Below, piece after piece: positions 24,348 to 36,402 of a DNA stretch of 64,000 nucleotides. This stretch comes from Paramecium pentaurelia (taxonomy: Eukaryota; Ciliophora; Oligohymenophorea; Peniculida; Parameciidae): positions 218,667 to 282,666 of the forward strand of contig CAJJDO010000025.1 in the NCBI GenBank assembly GCA_905183005.1, read 5' to 3'. Under the pieces are notes generated by a model that saw only the letters and a list, made by a program, of their open reading frames with translations, made no database searches and was not told the origin of the DNA. A program made the translations under genes and the position numbers. Each line of letters opens with the position of its first letter. The stretch's first letter is position 1.

Positions 24348-25909
24348 ATGGCAGAAGAAATTGAACCACACATAGCTAGAAAATTTGAAATAATTTAGAA
24401 ATTAGGAAAAGGTGCATATGGAATAGTGTGGAAAGCAGTTGATAAGAAATTGAAAACTGTAACAACTATATTTTTAAATTCTAAAAGGTTGTTGCATTGA
24501 AAAAAGTGTTTGATGCTTTCCATAATGCTACAGATGCACAAAGAACTTTTAGAGAGATTATGTTTTTATAAGAGTTAAATGGTCATGAGAACATAGTTAG
24601 GTTGTTGAATATTATCAAAGCAGAAAACAATAAGGATATATATTTAGTTTTCGATTACATGGAAACAGATTTACATGCAGTCATTGTATAATAAAAATTG
24701 TATAATTAGCGTGCTGGTATTCTTGAAGAAGTACATAAGAAATTCATTATATATTAAATTTTGAAATCTCTTAAATACATACATTCAGGAGAATTGATTC
24801 ATCGAGATCTTAAACCATCAAATATATTATTAAATTCGGAATGTCATATGAAACTAGCAGATTTCGGATTAGCTAGAAGTATAGCAATAAATGAAGAGGA
24901 TTGCAGTACATCTATAAATATTAAACAATAGCTCCACCTATTCTCACAGAATATGTGGCCACTAGATGGTATAGAGCACCAGAAATTCTTCTTGGATCCA
25001 CTAATTATACTAAGGCTGTTGATATGTGGAGTATAGGATGCATACTTGGAGAATTAGTAATTGGTAAGGCAATATTTCCAGGAACTTCAACTGCAAATTA
25101 AATTGAACGAATTTTAGAATTAAATGGTAAGCCTACCGATCAAGATGTTGAATCATTAGAATCACCTCTTGCTGCTCATATATTATCTTCTGTTACTGTA
25201 ACAAAAAAGAAATCGTTTTAATAATTCTTTCAAGGTGCTAGTGATGATTGTTTAGATTTGTTAAGAAGGTAATTTTTCTATTAAATTTAGATTATTGGTT
25301 TTTAATCCAAAAATGAGATTAACTGTTGATTAAGCAATTAGACATAAGTATGTCAAAGAATTTTCATCTCCTGAAGAAGAAATTGTGTGTCAAGAACCAA
25401 TTAAAATACCAATGAATGATAATAAAAAATTTTCAATTAAAGAATATAGAGAAGCTTTATATAATGATATAAATAGAAGAAAGAAAGAATAAAGAAAGAA
25501 GTGGCAAGCGAAGTATTTATAATAATTAGGAATGAATCCAGATGAACTTATTGATGGAAATTAATATATTAATTAATCTGACCAACAATAATAATCAGGT
25601 TCTATATTTTAAAAATAAACTAAAATGGAAAATCATAATAGTTCTTAGGTAGTTTAAAAATCAAATATTGAAGAAATATAATAAATTATCAGATAACAAC
25701 AAATATAATCTTAGCAATTAAAGAAATCATAAAGTTAGGCTACAGTTTAACCTGCTCAAAAATTGACTAGCCAAAAAAGTGCATCCAATATTGTGGCATA
25801 AATTTATAATAATTTCTAAGGTTAAGATACAAAGTTTCATTAACAGTAATAGTTTTTGCAACAATAATTATAACAACTCCAGCAGAAATCCCTAAAAAAA
25901 AAGACATGA
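24348..25909 (+). CDS. MAP kinase of ERK7/MAPK15 type
   Basis: 494 residues after introns of 29, 26 and 22 bases. Kinase motifs: LGKGAYGIVWKA, VVALKK (ATP lysine), HRDLKPSNILLN, DFGLAR, activation loop TEY before VATRWYRAPE, and DMWSIGCILGE. The TEY motif, the FREIMFLQEL segment and the long C-terminal extension fit the ERK7/8 (MAPK15) group, which in ciliates and animals is linked to cilia and autophagy. The C-terminal ~170 residues are Gln-rich. The catalytic residues are complete. Confidence 0.92.
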
Positions 25910-25937
25910 TATATTAATTTAATATTTATACACGTAA

Positions 25938-27029
25938 ATGACTGAGGAAAGAAAAGCCTTTGAGAAACAATTATATCCTCTTTATCACTTTTATCATAAG
26001 CATAAAGATGCAATCTAGCTTAAGGATGCCAATTTCAAATATCAGAAGAAGATATAAATCTTCAAGGGAGAAGATTTCATTAAATTCACTACAACCTATT
26101 TCGAGGATATTAAAAATTTACTTCCTGATAAGAAAAAAGATGCCATATCCATAGCAAAATATCTCAATGAAAATCGCATTATTGTTAAAATTGATAGACT
26201 AGCAGATGACCCAAAAAAGAAATGGCCTAGAAAAGTCTTTGACACAAAGGTTAATTTATATAGTCATATTCAAAGGACTAAACCTTTACTAATGATGGAT
26301 TTTATACTTGGAATTTGGTCGTAAAGAGCAAAATGAACAATCTCATAATGGCAGGCATTCTACTATTAGTATTTGTTGCATTCCTCTATCCAATTTGGCC
26401 ATTTGCATTTAAATATGGTGTCTTTAAAGTTACATTATACCTTCTAGTATTTCTGGTTGCTCTACAAGTAATAAGATTGATTGTTTATATAATCTCAAGA
26501 TTATTGGGTTATGCTTTTTGGATTCTCCCTAACTTAAATAATGATGTAAGTTTTCATATTAAGAATTCTAGTCATATGGAATCTTCGGATCATTCAAACC
26601 TCTATATTCAAATTACAAATATACAGATGGAAAGTTAGAAATTTCTTTTAGATTAATTGGTATAATTGCATTTATTTTCCTAATCTACATTATTGTTCAA
26701 GAACCTTCATATATAACAGGATTTTAGGAAGCAAGTGAATAAACTATAGATGACATTCTTGAATGGGGTAAAGATAAATTAGAGGGCAAATAAGTATAAT
26801 AAAATATGAAATTTAGGAACCATTACATAAAAGAGCTATACCAGATCTGAGTGAATTGATGAAACAAGCAGAAGAAGATCTTGTTAATCATCAAAAAAAT
26901 AATATTTAGGAAAGTTAAGATCAACAATAACAAAATATTGATTATAATTATGATGACAATTTAGATGATGTCAATAATCATACCTAGGATAATGATCTTC
27001 AATAGAATGAATCATAAACTGATTTGTGA
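25938..27029 (+). CDS. SEC62: Sec62, ER protein-translocation subunit
   Basis: 338 residues after introns of 26, 26 and 23 bases. The cytosolic N-terminus (YFKGEDF-like KIFKGEDFIKF, DKKKDAISIAKYLNENRI) and the linker WPRKVFDTK are followed by a YTW motif and two membrane helices (about LIMAGILLLVFVAFLYPIWP and VTLYLLVFLVALQVIRLIVY). A third hydrophobic stretch follows, then an acidic Gln/Asn tail. Sec62 acts with Sec61/Sec63 in post-translational import into the ER. Only 28 bases separate it from the preceding MAP kinase gene. Confidence 0.93.
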
Positions 27030-27750
27030 ATATTTTTTAATAATATATAATAATTACGTATATTTTACTCATATACCAGGATATTGAATAAATCTTATCT
27101 TATATATTAATAATTTAATAAATTAATAATAGATAATCGATAGTTTAAAATATCTCAAAATTTTGTAATATAATATATAATCAAGTAGAATTCATCATAG
27201 ACTTAACCAAAATTAATATATAGAATACATTGATTCATGTATTATATTTAAGACATAAGAGAGCTCTAAGATGATAGGAAAAACTATTTAAATAGTTTTC
27301 AAAGTACTTTTATTATAATCACCTGAAAATGCAATTTAAGTGATCGTTTTAATAAATTAATTAAGATAAATAAAATATTAATTAAAAATAAAATTCTAAA
27401 GAAATATGCTGATAATCATCAACCTCAATCTATATTTAAATAAATTTAGCAAAAACTTCTTAGAGAATCTAATAACTCACTAATGTACTTCTTAAAAGTT
27501 GAAAATTATACAAAAGAATGAATTCAATTAAGTTCAATTATGTTAATAAAATTCTTTTTTTAAATTTTAATATTAATATATAATTTGATGTTTAATAAGC
27601 CATAAAACTTAAGGCAGGGAGTTATAATCCACAAAAATGATGTTAGAGCATGTTCAACAAAAATAAATTTCAAAATACTTCACAAAATACGCTTTTATGA
27701 TTAAGCAGGTAAAAATAATAAAAATGTACATGATTTTAAGTAAATATATG
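27030..27750. other. AT-rich, no gene seen
   Basis: Many TGA codons in all frames and no domain-like segment. Downstream flank of Sec62. Confidence 0.5.
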
Positions 27751-28640
27751 AATTGAAAGAAGAGAAAATAAAGTATTGAGGTTGATGATAGAATAAGACC
27801 TTAATCTGTAAGTTACAAAATAACAAAACCACTATTGTTTAAAATGTCTTTATAACTTACAAATCTAATACTTTATAATAAAAATATAGATTTTTCGAAA
27901 AACTGCTCAATTACTTTAGAAAATAAAAAAATAAAAAGGGGTTTGGTATCAGTAAATTATGAGTACTTTAAGAAATGGATATAATACAATTAAGGAATAT
28001 ATTAAGGGAGAATCAAAAAAATTTTAAGTATACAAGATCAAAAACGAAAATTCACTGCTTAATAAACTCGAACGTCAAAAAGTCTAGAACAAAAATATAA
28101 AACATTGAATTTGAACTATTTTTTTACAGAAAATTCGAATAAAGATAATTTAATACATATTATGTAGATAAAAAATTTGGATCCAACAACATTGAAATGA
28201 TTTAAATATTAGTTGATTATCTTGTTGAAATAGAAAAATATAGTATAAAAATATATTTATAAAATCAACCACCTGATTTAAAAGGAGGAATTTATTTGAT
28301 CATAATTTAAAAATTTTTGTAGATCAAATAGATAAATATTGTATAATATTTTTTGGGAGGAATTAGAAAATATGCCAATAATATAAAGTATTTATTTATA
28401 AATTTGACTAATAATGTTGTCCAATAATCAGTCTAAATAATGCTAATATAAAATGCTTAATTAGATGAATTTATAAGCTTAAAAAGTATTTAATAGAGTG
28501 ATAGAATATTAAAGCAACCACAGTTAGATATTGTATCAAACATGAATGAACTTATTTAGAAAAGGATATTTTAGAATATTACTATTTTATTATGTTCCAA
28601 AAAAATTGTTGATATTGTATAATTATTCTTTTATATATGA
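27751..28640 (+). pseudogene. Possible decayed gene
   Basis: Two long open stretches in different frames, about 27751-28109 and 28113-28640, join end to end on the same strand with a plausible amino-acid composition (for example NNIEMIQILVDYLVEIEKYS). No intron of normal size restores a single frame across 28109, and no start or clear stop context is found; downstream the frames break up. I recognise no family. It could be a relic gene or a rapidly evolving gene with unusual structure. Confidence 0.3.
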
Positions 28641-28914
28641 AAAGATAATCAATTAGAAAATTTTGGATAGAGTTTTTGATTGATAACAATGGAATCATAT
28701 AGATATTTTATGAATTCTTGAATTTTTTTATAATTTTGATGACGCATTTAAATTAATAAGCGGTAAAATCTTATCTCTTTTGAAAACATGTTTAGAAAAG
28801 TTTTCTAAATAATTTTCATGAGTATAACATACTAGATTATTACGAAAAGATACTTATTTGGGACTACATGGCTAAATTTGATTTAAAATTATTAATAATA
28901 ACAATACTTATTTA

Positions 28915-29676
28915 ATGGGCCTTCAGTGTACGAAACAAAAAGAGAAAAAACCAATCAAAATACTTGAGATCAAACAATCCTAAAGCAGTCCTTAAACACT
29001 CAGTACCACAAAGGAGGCTATTGATTTTGTGGAAAGCCAATCTTTAGCTAATGTGATGAGAACAAAGCCAGTCAAAGAATATTTACAAGAGTAGATTGCA
29101 AAAAATTAAATATACGTTGATTCTTGTGATATTCTGGCAGAAAGAATTGAAAGCAAATCTTAATTGATACTCAGATCTTACAATAACTATACAGAGAAGG
29201 CTTTAAAAATTAAATCCAAAGTTTTAGAATATTATAGAAATGAATACATAAACTATATTAATTCTAAAAATGATTCTCTTAAAAATAGAGAGTTTATCAT
29301 CAAAGAAACAATTTAAGTAAACTTTATATAATCTTTTATATAGTTACTTGTAGAAACAACAATTATTCTGAATTGTTTAATGGATAAAAACTTTGATGAT
29401 GAAACAGAATTATGGTGGGGAGGTGATTACTATAGTGATCGAATTAAAGAGTTATCTCTTTCTGTTGATACTTCAGAAAACACTGATCCTATAACAACTC
29501 CAATCTTATAATATTTAAACACATTAAAAAGTAAAATACTCTAGGTGATTCCTATTTTACCTAGCTAAAATAAGTCTATTGCTAATAGTGTAGCCATTAC
29601 TAATGTTCATTTGACTTAGTTTTATAAAGATTTGAAACTAGAATTTGCAAAAGATGTAGAAGAAGAAGTTAATTGA
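28915..29676 (+). CDS. Hypothetical protein with MGLQC lipidation-type N-terminus
   Basis: 253 codons as read, or 244 residues if the in-frame 27-base GTA...TAG stretch at about codons 143-151 is an intron, which its composition suggests. MGLQCTKQK fits N-myristoylation plus palmitoylation. The body looks helical (LILRSYNNYTEKALKIKSKV) with several Trp/Asp-rich spots (ELWWGGDYYSD). No family recognised; probably a peripheral membrane protein. Confidence 0.6.
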
Positions 29677-29930
29677 TGAATATTTATTTAATTTTCAAGC
29701 TTTAATATATTATTAAGCATTGCTCATATAAATTAGCAACTCTCTAAGTAAGATAATTAAATTATATTTTTCTGAATATTTCTTTATATTTTTATCAAAA
29801 TCAGAATATAAACAATCCAAAGTAAAGTTTTATTGTTAAATGTCTTAGAAAAGAATAAGGAAGATGTTTTAAAATTTTCTGATTAAAGTTCTTAATTTTT
29901 GTTACTTTTTATAAAAAATATCAAGATAAG

Positions 29931-30358
29931 AACTTCGTTTTCGATGACTCTAAAATAATATACGAATTAAATTAAGAATTATTATTTTAATAATTTTATA
30001 ATATTTTATGTTTTAGTAATTACTAATTAATACTTTTTTCATCCTCATCTTTATTAATGAATAATTCATAATAATGATATGACATAGAATAAGATTAAAG
30101 ATTGAGCCATGATTTTAGCAACTATTATAATTTTTCAAAAATAATTTATAGTAAAATCAAATATATACCCTGAATGATACATATACTTAATTCAAATCAT
30201 ATTCATTGTATCAAAAACAAAACTTACAGTGTTCTGTATTATATACTCTACATATTCTTACCAATCACTAAAGTATAGAGATGAATATTTGCAGTTTTAA
30301 CACATTTTTAAGGCACTGTAACTGCAATATTCATTCCATGTACCTCTGTAAGATCCAT
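29931..30358 (-). CDS. Uncertain short gene
   Basis: Open frame from ATG 30358 (MDLTEVHGMNIAVTVPQKCV) for about 48 codons, followed by separate open pieces ending at TGA 29931-29933 (NKDEDEKSINQQL region). I could not place introns that join them without using one of 42-57 bases, which is long for this genome. It may be a real gene with undetected introns or a relic. Confidence 0.25.
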
Positions 30359-30459
30359 AATTTATTTTTACTGATCTCTTTGAATAACATTAGAGAAATA
30401 TTAGAATAATAATTTAATATTTATTTTTTATAAAATTATTCATAAATTTATTAAAAAAA

Positions 30460-32105
30460 TCAATATTGCCTGCAATTAGGTTTTTATTTTTGCACTTAAA
30501 CCATCATTTATTATTATTAAATATTCTAGTATGCAGCTGGCTAATTTTATTATAATTAAATTCCTTAGGTAGAAAACATAGAATTGACTCCTCCCTATTG
30601 ATAATTATTACTGACCATTTGACACATTAGTTTCTGGCCAAATAAATCATATGATGTTCTTGTAGATGCTTATTTTGCTTATTGCAAATCTTAAATAATT
30701 CCAGTACATTAAGCAGCAACATTTGGATTCTGTTAAATTTGTATCAACATACTATCAATTAATTTACAGGCATCCTCATTCTTATTTTATTCACAAGCTT
30801 TTCCTGCTTCATCAATTACTTCTGTTCCTTTAACTCTGATATACTATGCATAAACATCAATATCAGGATAAATATTTTCGTTGATTTATTCGTCAAAATT
30901 AAAAAAGTTTAAGTCAAGGCTTGCTCTTTTTGTTATAATAGATCTATTAGTAGGATCTTAAATTTTTAATTCAGCAAATAAAACCCCAATAGATCTTGAA
31001 AAGTCTTAAACTCTACCTGAAAATTTAGGAAGAGCCAGTTCAAAAACATAATCTTTTCTGGATCCTGAAGAAAATTAAGGTTGTGTAATATAATATTGAT
31101 TTCCTTTCTTTTGCCACATATTACCATAAGTTTTAGATATTTAAATGTTTTAATAGGGAGGAGGTGCTTAAGAAGTAATAGTTATTTCTAATTATTCACC
31201 AACAACTGAAATAAGTCCTCCCAAAGCATCTGCAAAGAATTCATCCAATAATGTTACATCCTAAACAAAGTAGAAACTTCCACTTTTTAAATTACAAATT
31301 TAAGTCATCATAGAAGCATCATGATCTTATCCAAAACCAAATGTATGTAGAGTAAATACTTAATTGACTGTCTTTATTTGTTCCTTAATTTCTGGAAAAG
31401 TATAATCAATACCATCAGAAAGTAAGAAAATAGATGTCACATTATTTAAATATTTTCTATTTTTTAATTAGCAAAATGCCAAATTAGTAGCTTCTGAAAT
31501 ACAAGTACCTCCATCTATCTAAATTTATTGAATAACTTAAGTAAAATAGATTTTATTCTGTTTTGTTACTCTCTTTAATGGTGATAATCTATGGGCATAA
31601 TCATTAAACGCTATCAATTGTAGTCTATCGTTATCACCAAGAAATTAAAGTAAAACAATTAAAGATTATTTAACCATTTGAATTTTAACTCCATCCATAC
31701 TTCCACTAATATCAATCAAACAAATCTAAACATAAATTAAAAAATAAATACCAAATCTACTCCAACCCTTTAATTTTCAGAATTTTGAGTAATAATTTTA
31801 TCTTATGCTTTTATACTTACAATTCCAGGTAAGTATTATGCTATGTTAGGGAATAGTTTGACCTTTTTGTATAAAGGTTTTATTTCGAATTATAAATTTA
31901 CATTTAAATCATATTTTACTGTTTATTTTAAATTATCTTTGTTTGGTTGAATCATATCATCATCTTGATAATTTATGATCTTTTAAACAACTTGGGATCT
32001 TTATATACTTTATACATTAGGGTAATAAGGTATGTATTATCCTAATTGTGTTGGTTACACTAACTCACTCTATTTGAATTATAATTAATTAATATGAGGA
32101 TTCAT
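30460..32105 (-). CDS. von Willebrand A-domain protein
   Basis: 539 residues with one 26-base intron. After a Gln-rich N-terminus comes a vWA domain: DISGSMDG (metal-site DxSxS), FNDYAHRLSPL, DGGT (metal-site Thr), FLLSDG and HTFGFGQDHDA. A C-terminal beta-rich region of the type found after vWA in plant and ciliate vWA proteins follows (YGNMWQKKGNQYYI, YIRVKG), then a Gln-rich tail. The metal-dependent adhesion site is complete, so it likely binds a protein partner in the cytosol. Head-to-head with a broken paralogue at 32610. Confidence 0.85.
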
Positions 32106-33132
32106 CTGATATTGGAGAGTTTATCTTACAGGTTATTTTGCAATTTTTTATTACTAAACGTATTCTAACTTTTGTTATTAAAGTTATTATGAAAGGTTTA
32201 TGGGTAACTAACTTTAAGTTCTAACTAAGACTTAAATCTAAAAACATAAATAAAAGTATTACCTTACTAGGATGTTATTGAAAGTTAGTCTTAATCATTT
32301 TATTTTTTTATATATTTAAATGCGCATAAAAAAATTTGTTTATAAATACAAATTATTTGATAATTTCTGATATAATTATTCTTAATTATTCTTTTTTTTT
32401 TATTTTAAATGATACCAAAAGTTTTAATTATATTCATAGTATATAATTCATAATTTTTATTCCTTCTTTTTTAAATTTAATTCATGTGTTTACCTTTATT
32501 TAATATGAGTTAATAAATTATATTAAATAATCAGATTTAATCAAAATAATATGATTGAAAGCAGAAAATAAAATTTTAAACTATTTAAATATATTATTTC
32601 TTTATCATAATGAATCAAAAACAGCAACAATAATCAATGTTTGCCAATATATCTAATTAACAATAATAAATTTTAAATCAAAAACAGTAGTTAAGTTTCC
32701 AAAATTTTAATCAAATACCACTTTAATCTTCACCAAATCTCCCAATTTTAACACAACCTAGCCTTAATAATAGTTTTATGCTTAATGTAATTTATAGCCT
32801 AGTCTATTTGGAATGAGTAATACAGAAAATTATCATTAACTTATTATTAATTATCAAGATGATGATATGATTCAACCAAACAAAGATAATTTAAAATAAA
32901 CAGTAAAATATGATTTAAATGTAAATTTATAATTCGAAATAAAACCTTTATACAAAAAGGTCAAACTATTCCCTAACATAGCATAATACTTACCTGGAAT
33001 TGTAAGTATAAAAGCATAAGATAAAATTATTACTCAAAATTCTGAAAATTAAAGGGTTGGAGTAGATTTGGTATTTATTTTTTAATTTATGTTTAGATTT
33101 GTTTGATTGATATTAGTGGAAGTATGGATGGA
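31690..33132. repeat. 284-bp identical inverted repeat shared by two vWA genes
   Basis: 31690-31973 is the exact reverse complement of 32849-33132, separated by 875 bases. It covers the region just before the vWA domain, the 26-base intron and the DxSxS codons. Outside it the two genes diverge strongly. Confidence 0.85.
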
Positions 33133-33447
33133 TAGAAGATAACAATGGTTAAGCAAACATAAAGCTTATTGCTTGATCTTCTAAGCGATTATTGTCGATA
33201 TTAACTTATCACATTTGAGTCTTCAACCTAAAGACTAACACCATTAAAAAGAGTAAAATATGCAAATACACAATACTGTAAATAAATTATATGATAAATT
33301 TATTCTGGCGGTGGAACACTAATTGTTTCAGCCTCTGATTAGCTTTTAGATAATAAAATATAGAAACAACAGTACATCTATATTTTAGCGTATTATAAAA
33401 ATTTTAATTAAAAAATATTTGTTGATTATATTATATTAATTAAATGA
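32610..33447 (+). pseudogene. Broken vWA paralogue
   Basis: Begins MNQKQQQQSMF and carries the same pre-domain region, intron and metal-site motif as the gene at 30460-32105. It differs after DISGSMDG (KITMVKQTQSLLLDLL). TGA 33292-33294 interrupts it just before the GGGT metal-site segment. The frame then continues for about 50 codons to TGA 33445-33447 but lacks the rest of the vWA fold and everything after it. The N-terminal 70 codons also need an unexplained frame change. A short vWA protein is possible but unlikely. Confidence 0.65.
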
Positions 33448-33465
33448 ATTATTAGCATAAATTTA

Positions 33466-33841
33466 TCATTTTTATTTCTATCCTCCTTAATAAATTCCTA
33501 CAACTTCAACTAAACTTTCACGATTTTCAACTCCTTATACTAGTAATGTGTGTGTCACAGGTTTTCGACATAACATACAATAATTACTCTTTGATAATAA
33601 CTATTATGAGCATTCTTAACAAAATCCTCCATGACCACAAGGCTAATTAATCATATTGCTTTCTTTTTCATAACAAACTAGACATAATACATTTTATTTC
33701 TATTATCCTCTACTTGATAATTCTGGAGCCATACTTTCACTAACTTCCAATTTTATACGTGGAGATGATAGTAATTAATCAAATTTTTTTGTTAAATCTT
33801 CATCTAAATCCTAAGATGGACTTTTCTTAATTTCTTTTTGT
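33466..33841 (-). pseudogene. Redundant C-terminal end of the membrane RING gene
   Basis: Same sequence as 34550-34925, cut at the N. Assembly duplicate. Confidence 0.7.
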
Positions 33842-33842
33842 N

Positions 33843-34531
33843 TAGCCTTAATAATAGTTTTATGCTTAATGTAATTTATAGCCTAGTCTATTTGGAATGA
33901 GTAATACAGAAAATTATCATTAACTTATTATTAATTATCAAGATGATGATATGATTCAACCAAACAAAGATAATTTAAAATAAACAGTAAAATATGATTT
34001 AAATGTAAATTTATAATTCGAAATAAAACCTTTATACAAAAAGGTCAAACTATTCCCTAACATAGCATAATACTTACCTGGAATTGTAAGTATAAAAGCA
34101 TAAGATAAAATTATTACTCAAAATTCTGAAAATTAAAGGGTTGGAGTAGATTTGGTATTTATTTTTTAATTTATGTTTAGATTTGTTTGATTGATATTAG
34201 TGGAAGTATGGATGGATAGAAGATAACAATGGTTAAGCAAACATAAAGCTTATTGCTTGATCTTCTAAGCGATTATTGTCGATATTAACTTATCACATTT
34301 GAGTCTTCAACCTAAAGACTAACACCATTAAAAAGAGTAAAATATGCAAATACACAATACTGTAAATAAATTATATGATAAATTTATTCTGGCGGTGGAA
34401 CACTAATTGTTTCAGCCTCTGATTAGCTTTTAGATAATAAAATATAGAAACAACAGTACATCTATATTTTAGCGTATTATAAAAATTTTAATTAAAAAAT
34501 ATTTGTTGATTATATTATATTAATTAAATGA
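33843..34531 (+). pseudogene. Redundant copy of the vWA pseudogene 3' part
   Basis: Same sequence as 32759-33447. Assembly duplicate. Confidence 0.7.
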
Positions 34532-34549
34532 ATTATTAGCATAAATTTA

Positions 34550-36112
34550 TCATTTTTATTTCTATCCTCCTTAATAAATTCCTACAACTTCAACTAAACT
34601 TTCACGATTTTCAACTCCTTATACTAGTAATGTGTGTGTCACAGGTTTTCGACATAACATACAATAATTACTCTTTGATAATAACTATTATGAGCATTCT
34701 TAACAAAATCCTCCATGACCACAAGGCTAATTAATCATATTGCTTTCTTTTTCATAACAAACTAGACATAATACATTTTATTTCTATTATCCTCTACTTG
34801 ATAATTCTGGAGCCATACTTTCACTAACTTCCAATTTTATACGTGGAGATGATAGTAATTAATCAAATTTTTTTGTTAAATCTTCATCTAAATCCTAAGA
34901 TGGACTTTTCTTAATTTCTTTTTGTTTTTTAATTTCTGAAAAACTTATTGATCGAAACTTCTTATCTTAAGATGAACCTAATTCATTCTAGTTTTTTTGA
35001 TTCTCATTTATTTCTTACTTTCTAAAATAAGTGGCCGATAATTTCACCATAAATTGAGGGACTTTACTTATGCTAACTCTATGAATTTATTTAATTCTCT
35101 CTTTCAATGTAAGTTATTCAATAGGCTATTCTGAAGGTCTAGTTGGTTATTAAATTTCTGATAAATTTAAAAATTAACTAATAATCATAAATGTTATTAC
35201 ATTAATTCTTCTTAATTTTTCAGATAGAACAATATCTGAAATATATAATAAATTATAGAAGTAATGAAACCATATAAATTTACTTATTCAATATTATAGT
35301 CTAATAATAAACCTAATCCTAAAAATGTCATTCCTGTATCAATAATAAATCCTAAAAGTACAATATTCACCCATACACCTCCATAAACTAATAATAATCA
35401 TATTTTTTACTCAATGACTTTTTATTTTCAAGTTAATCATTGCAACATTTTAACAACAAATCTATAATTAAGCATACTTCAATCAATGCCATAGTACCAA
35501 TACTAAACCAAATAATTACAAGAGTTTGCATCCAACACCAATTGATTTATTAACTCCATTTCAAACTTAAAAATACAATCTACAATGAACCTATGCTTTT
35601 TATTGCAGCTATTAACTTATATAGATCTATTATATACTATTTCTTAGATTTATTTTGATTAATCCTAAGCATCACTATCAAAGTTTTATCTGCTTATTAA
35701 AACTGTTATTGCCAAAATTACAAATTATAAAATGAGAAGAGCGTAGCTAATGAAATTAATATTTATTGGTGAAACTTCCTTATTATAGACGATTCCTAAT
35801 AAATAAGTGATTAAAATAGCACTTTCCAATACAGCAAAACAACAATAAGAATTGATGCTATATTTAATTTGCATATAAAATACCCTTTACTAGAAAGTAG
35901 TTTTGATATCATAAATGCGAATTATGTTGTACATGCATATACAATAATTATTTTGTAATCCCATCCAAATGTTATATTCGAATTAAATAAAAAACAAAAG
36001 CCCATTATAATTGACACTAATAAAAATATCTTTTTCACTGCATATATGTTACAGATTATAAGTCTGATTTGGCCTTCAATCTCTGTGCCTCCTCATCGTT
36101 TGCTTATTGCAT
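34550..36112 (-). CDS. Multi-membrane-span RING protein
   Basis: About 485 residues after introns of roughly 26, 19, 23 and 35 bases. The N-terminal two-thirds has about six or seven hydrophobic helices (VKKIFLLVSIIMGFCFLF, SCYCCFAVLE-like region, WMQTLVIIWFSIGTM, WVNIVLLGFII). A Ser/Lys-rich linker follows. The C-terminus is a RING finger: CLVC, CGHGGFCQEC, CMLC. It is probably a membrane-anchored ubiquitin ligase; similar architectures are common in ciliates. The start is uncertain because the first exon (MQQANDEEAQRLK) cannot be joined cleanly to the first helix. Confidence 0.72.
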
Positions 36113-36402
36113 TTTCAAATTAATTTTTTTATTATAATTTTTTATAAATGAAATTATTATATCAGTTGAAGGATATCCAAAAAGAGAACAAATCAAATAA
36201 AATCATAATAATACAAAGATGATATATTAATTTAAGAATCTATTTAAATTTCTTTAAATTTTTCTTAGATATTCCTAATAATATTAAATCATATTATTAA
36301 TATAAAATATAGAAATTAAATAATAATATAACTTCTTTTTGATTTCAAGAAGTGTGTTTTCAAAATTATAAAATTTGAATTTCATTCGTAATCATATAAT
36401 GC

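Larger units (their letters stand above)
32759..34925. repeat. Direct duplication around N 33842 (likely contig overlap)
   Basis: 32759-33841 equals 33843-34925 at offset 1084, split by one N. It repeats most of the vWA pseudogene and the RING end of the next gene. Confidence 0.85.

Noticed and set aside
27720..27890. Possible inverted repeat or hairpin around the GTAAGTTA/TAACTTAC pair
   Set aside because: Short, with mismatches and a 40-base loop, within random expectation in this base composition.
32849..34216. A third copy of the 284-bp vWA tract at 33933-34216
   Set aside because: It lies inside the block duplicated around N 33842, so it is the same locus counted twice.
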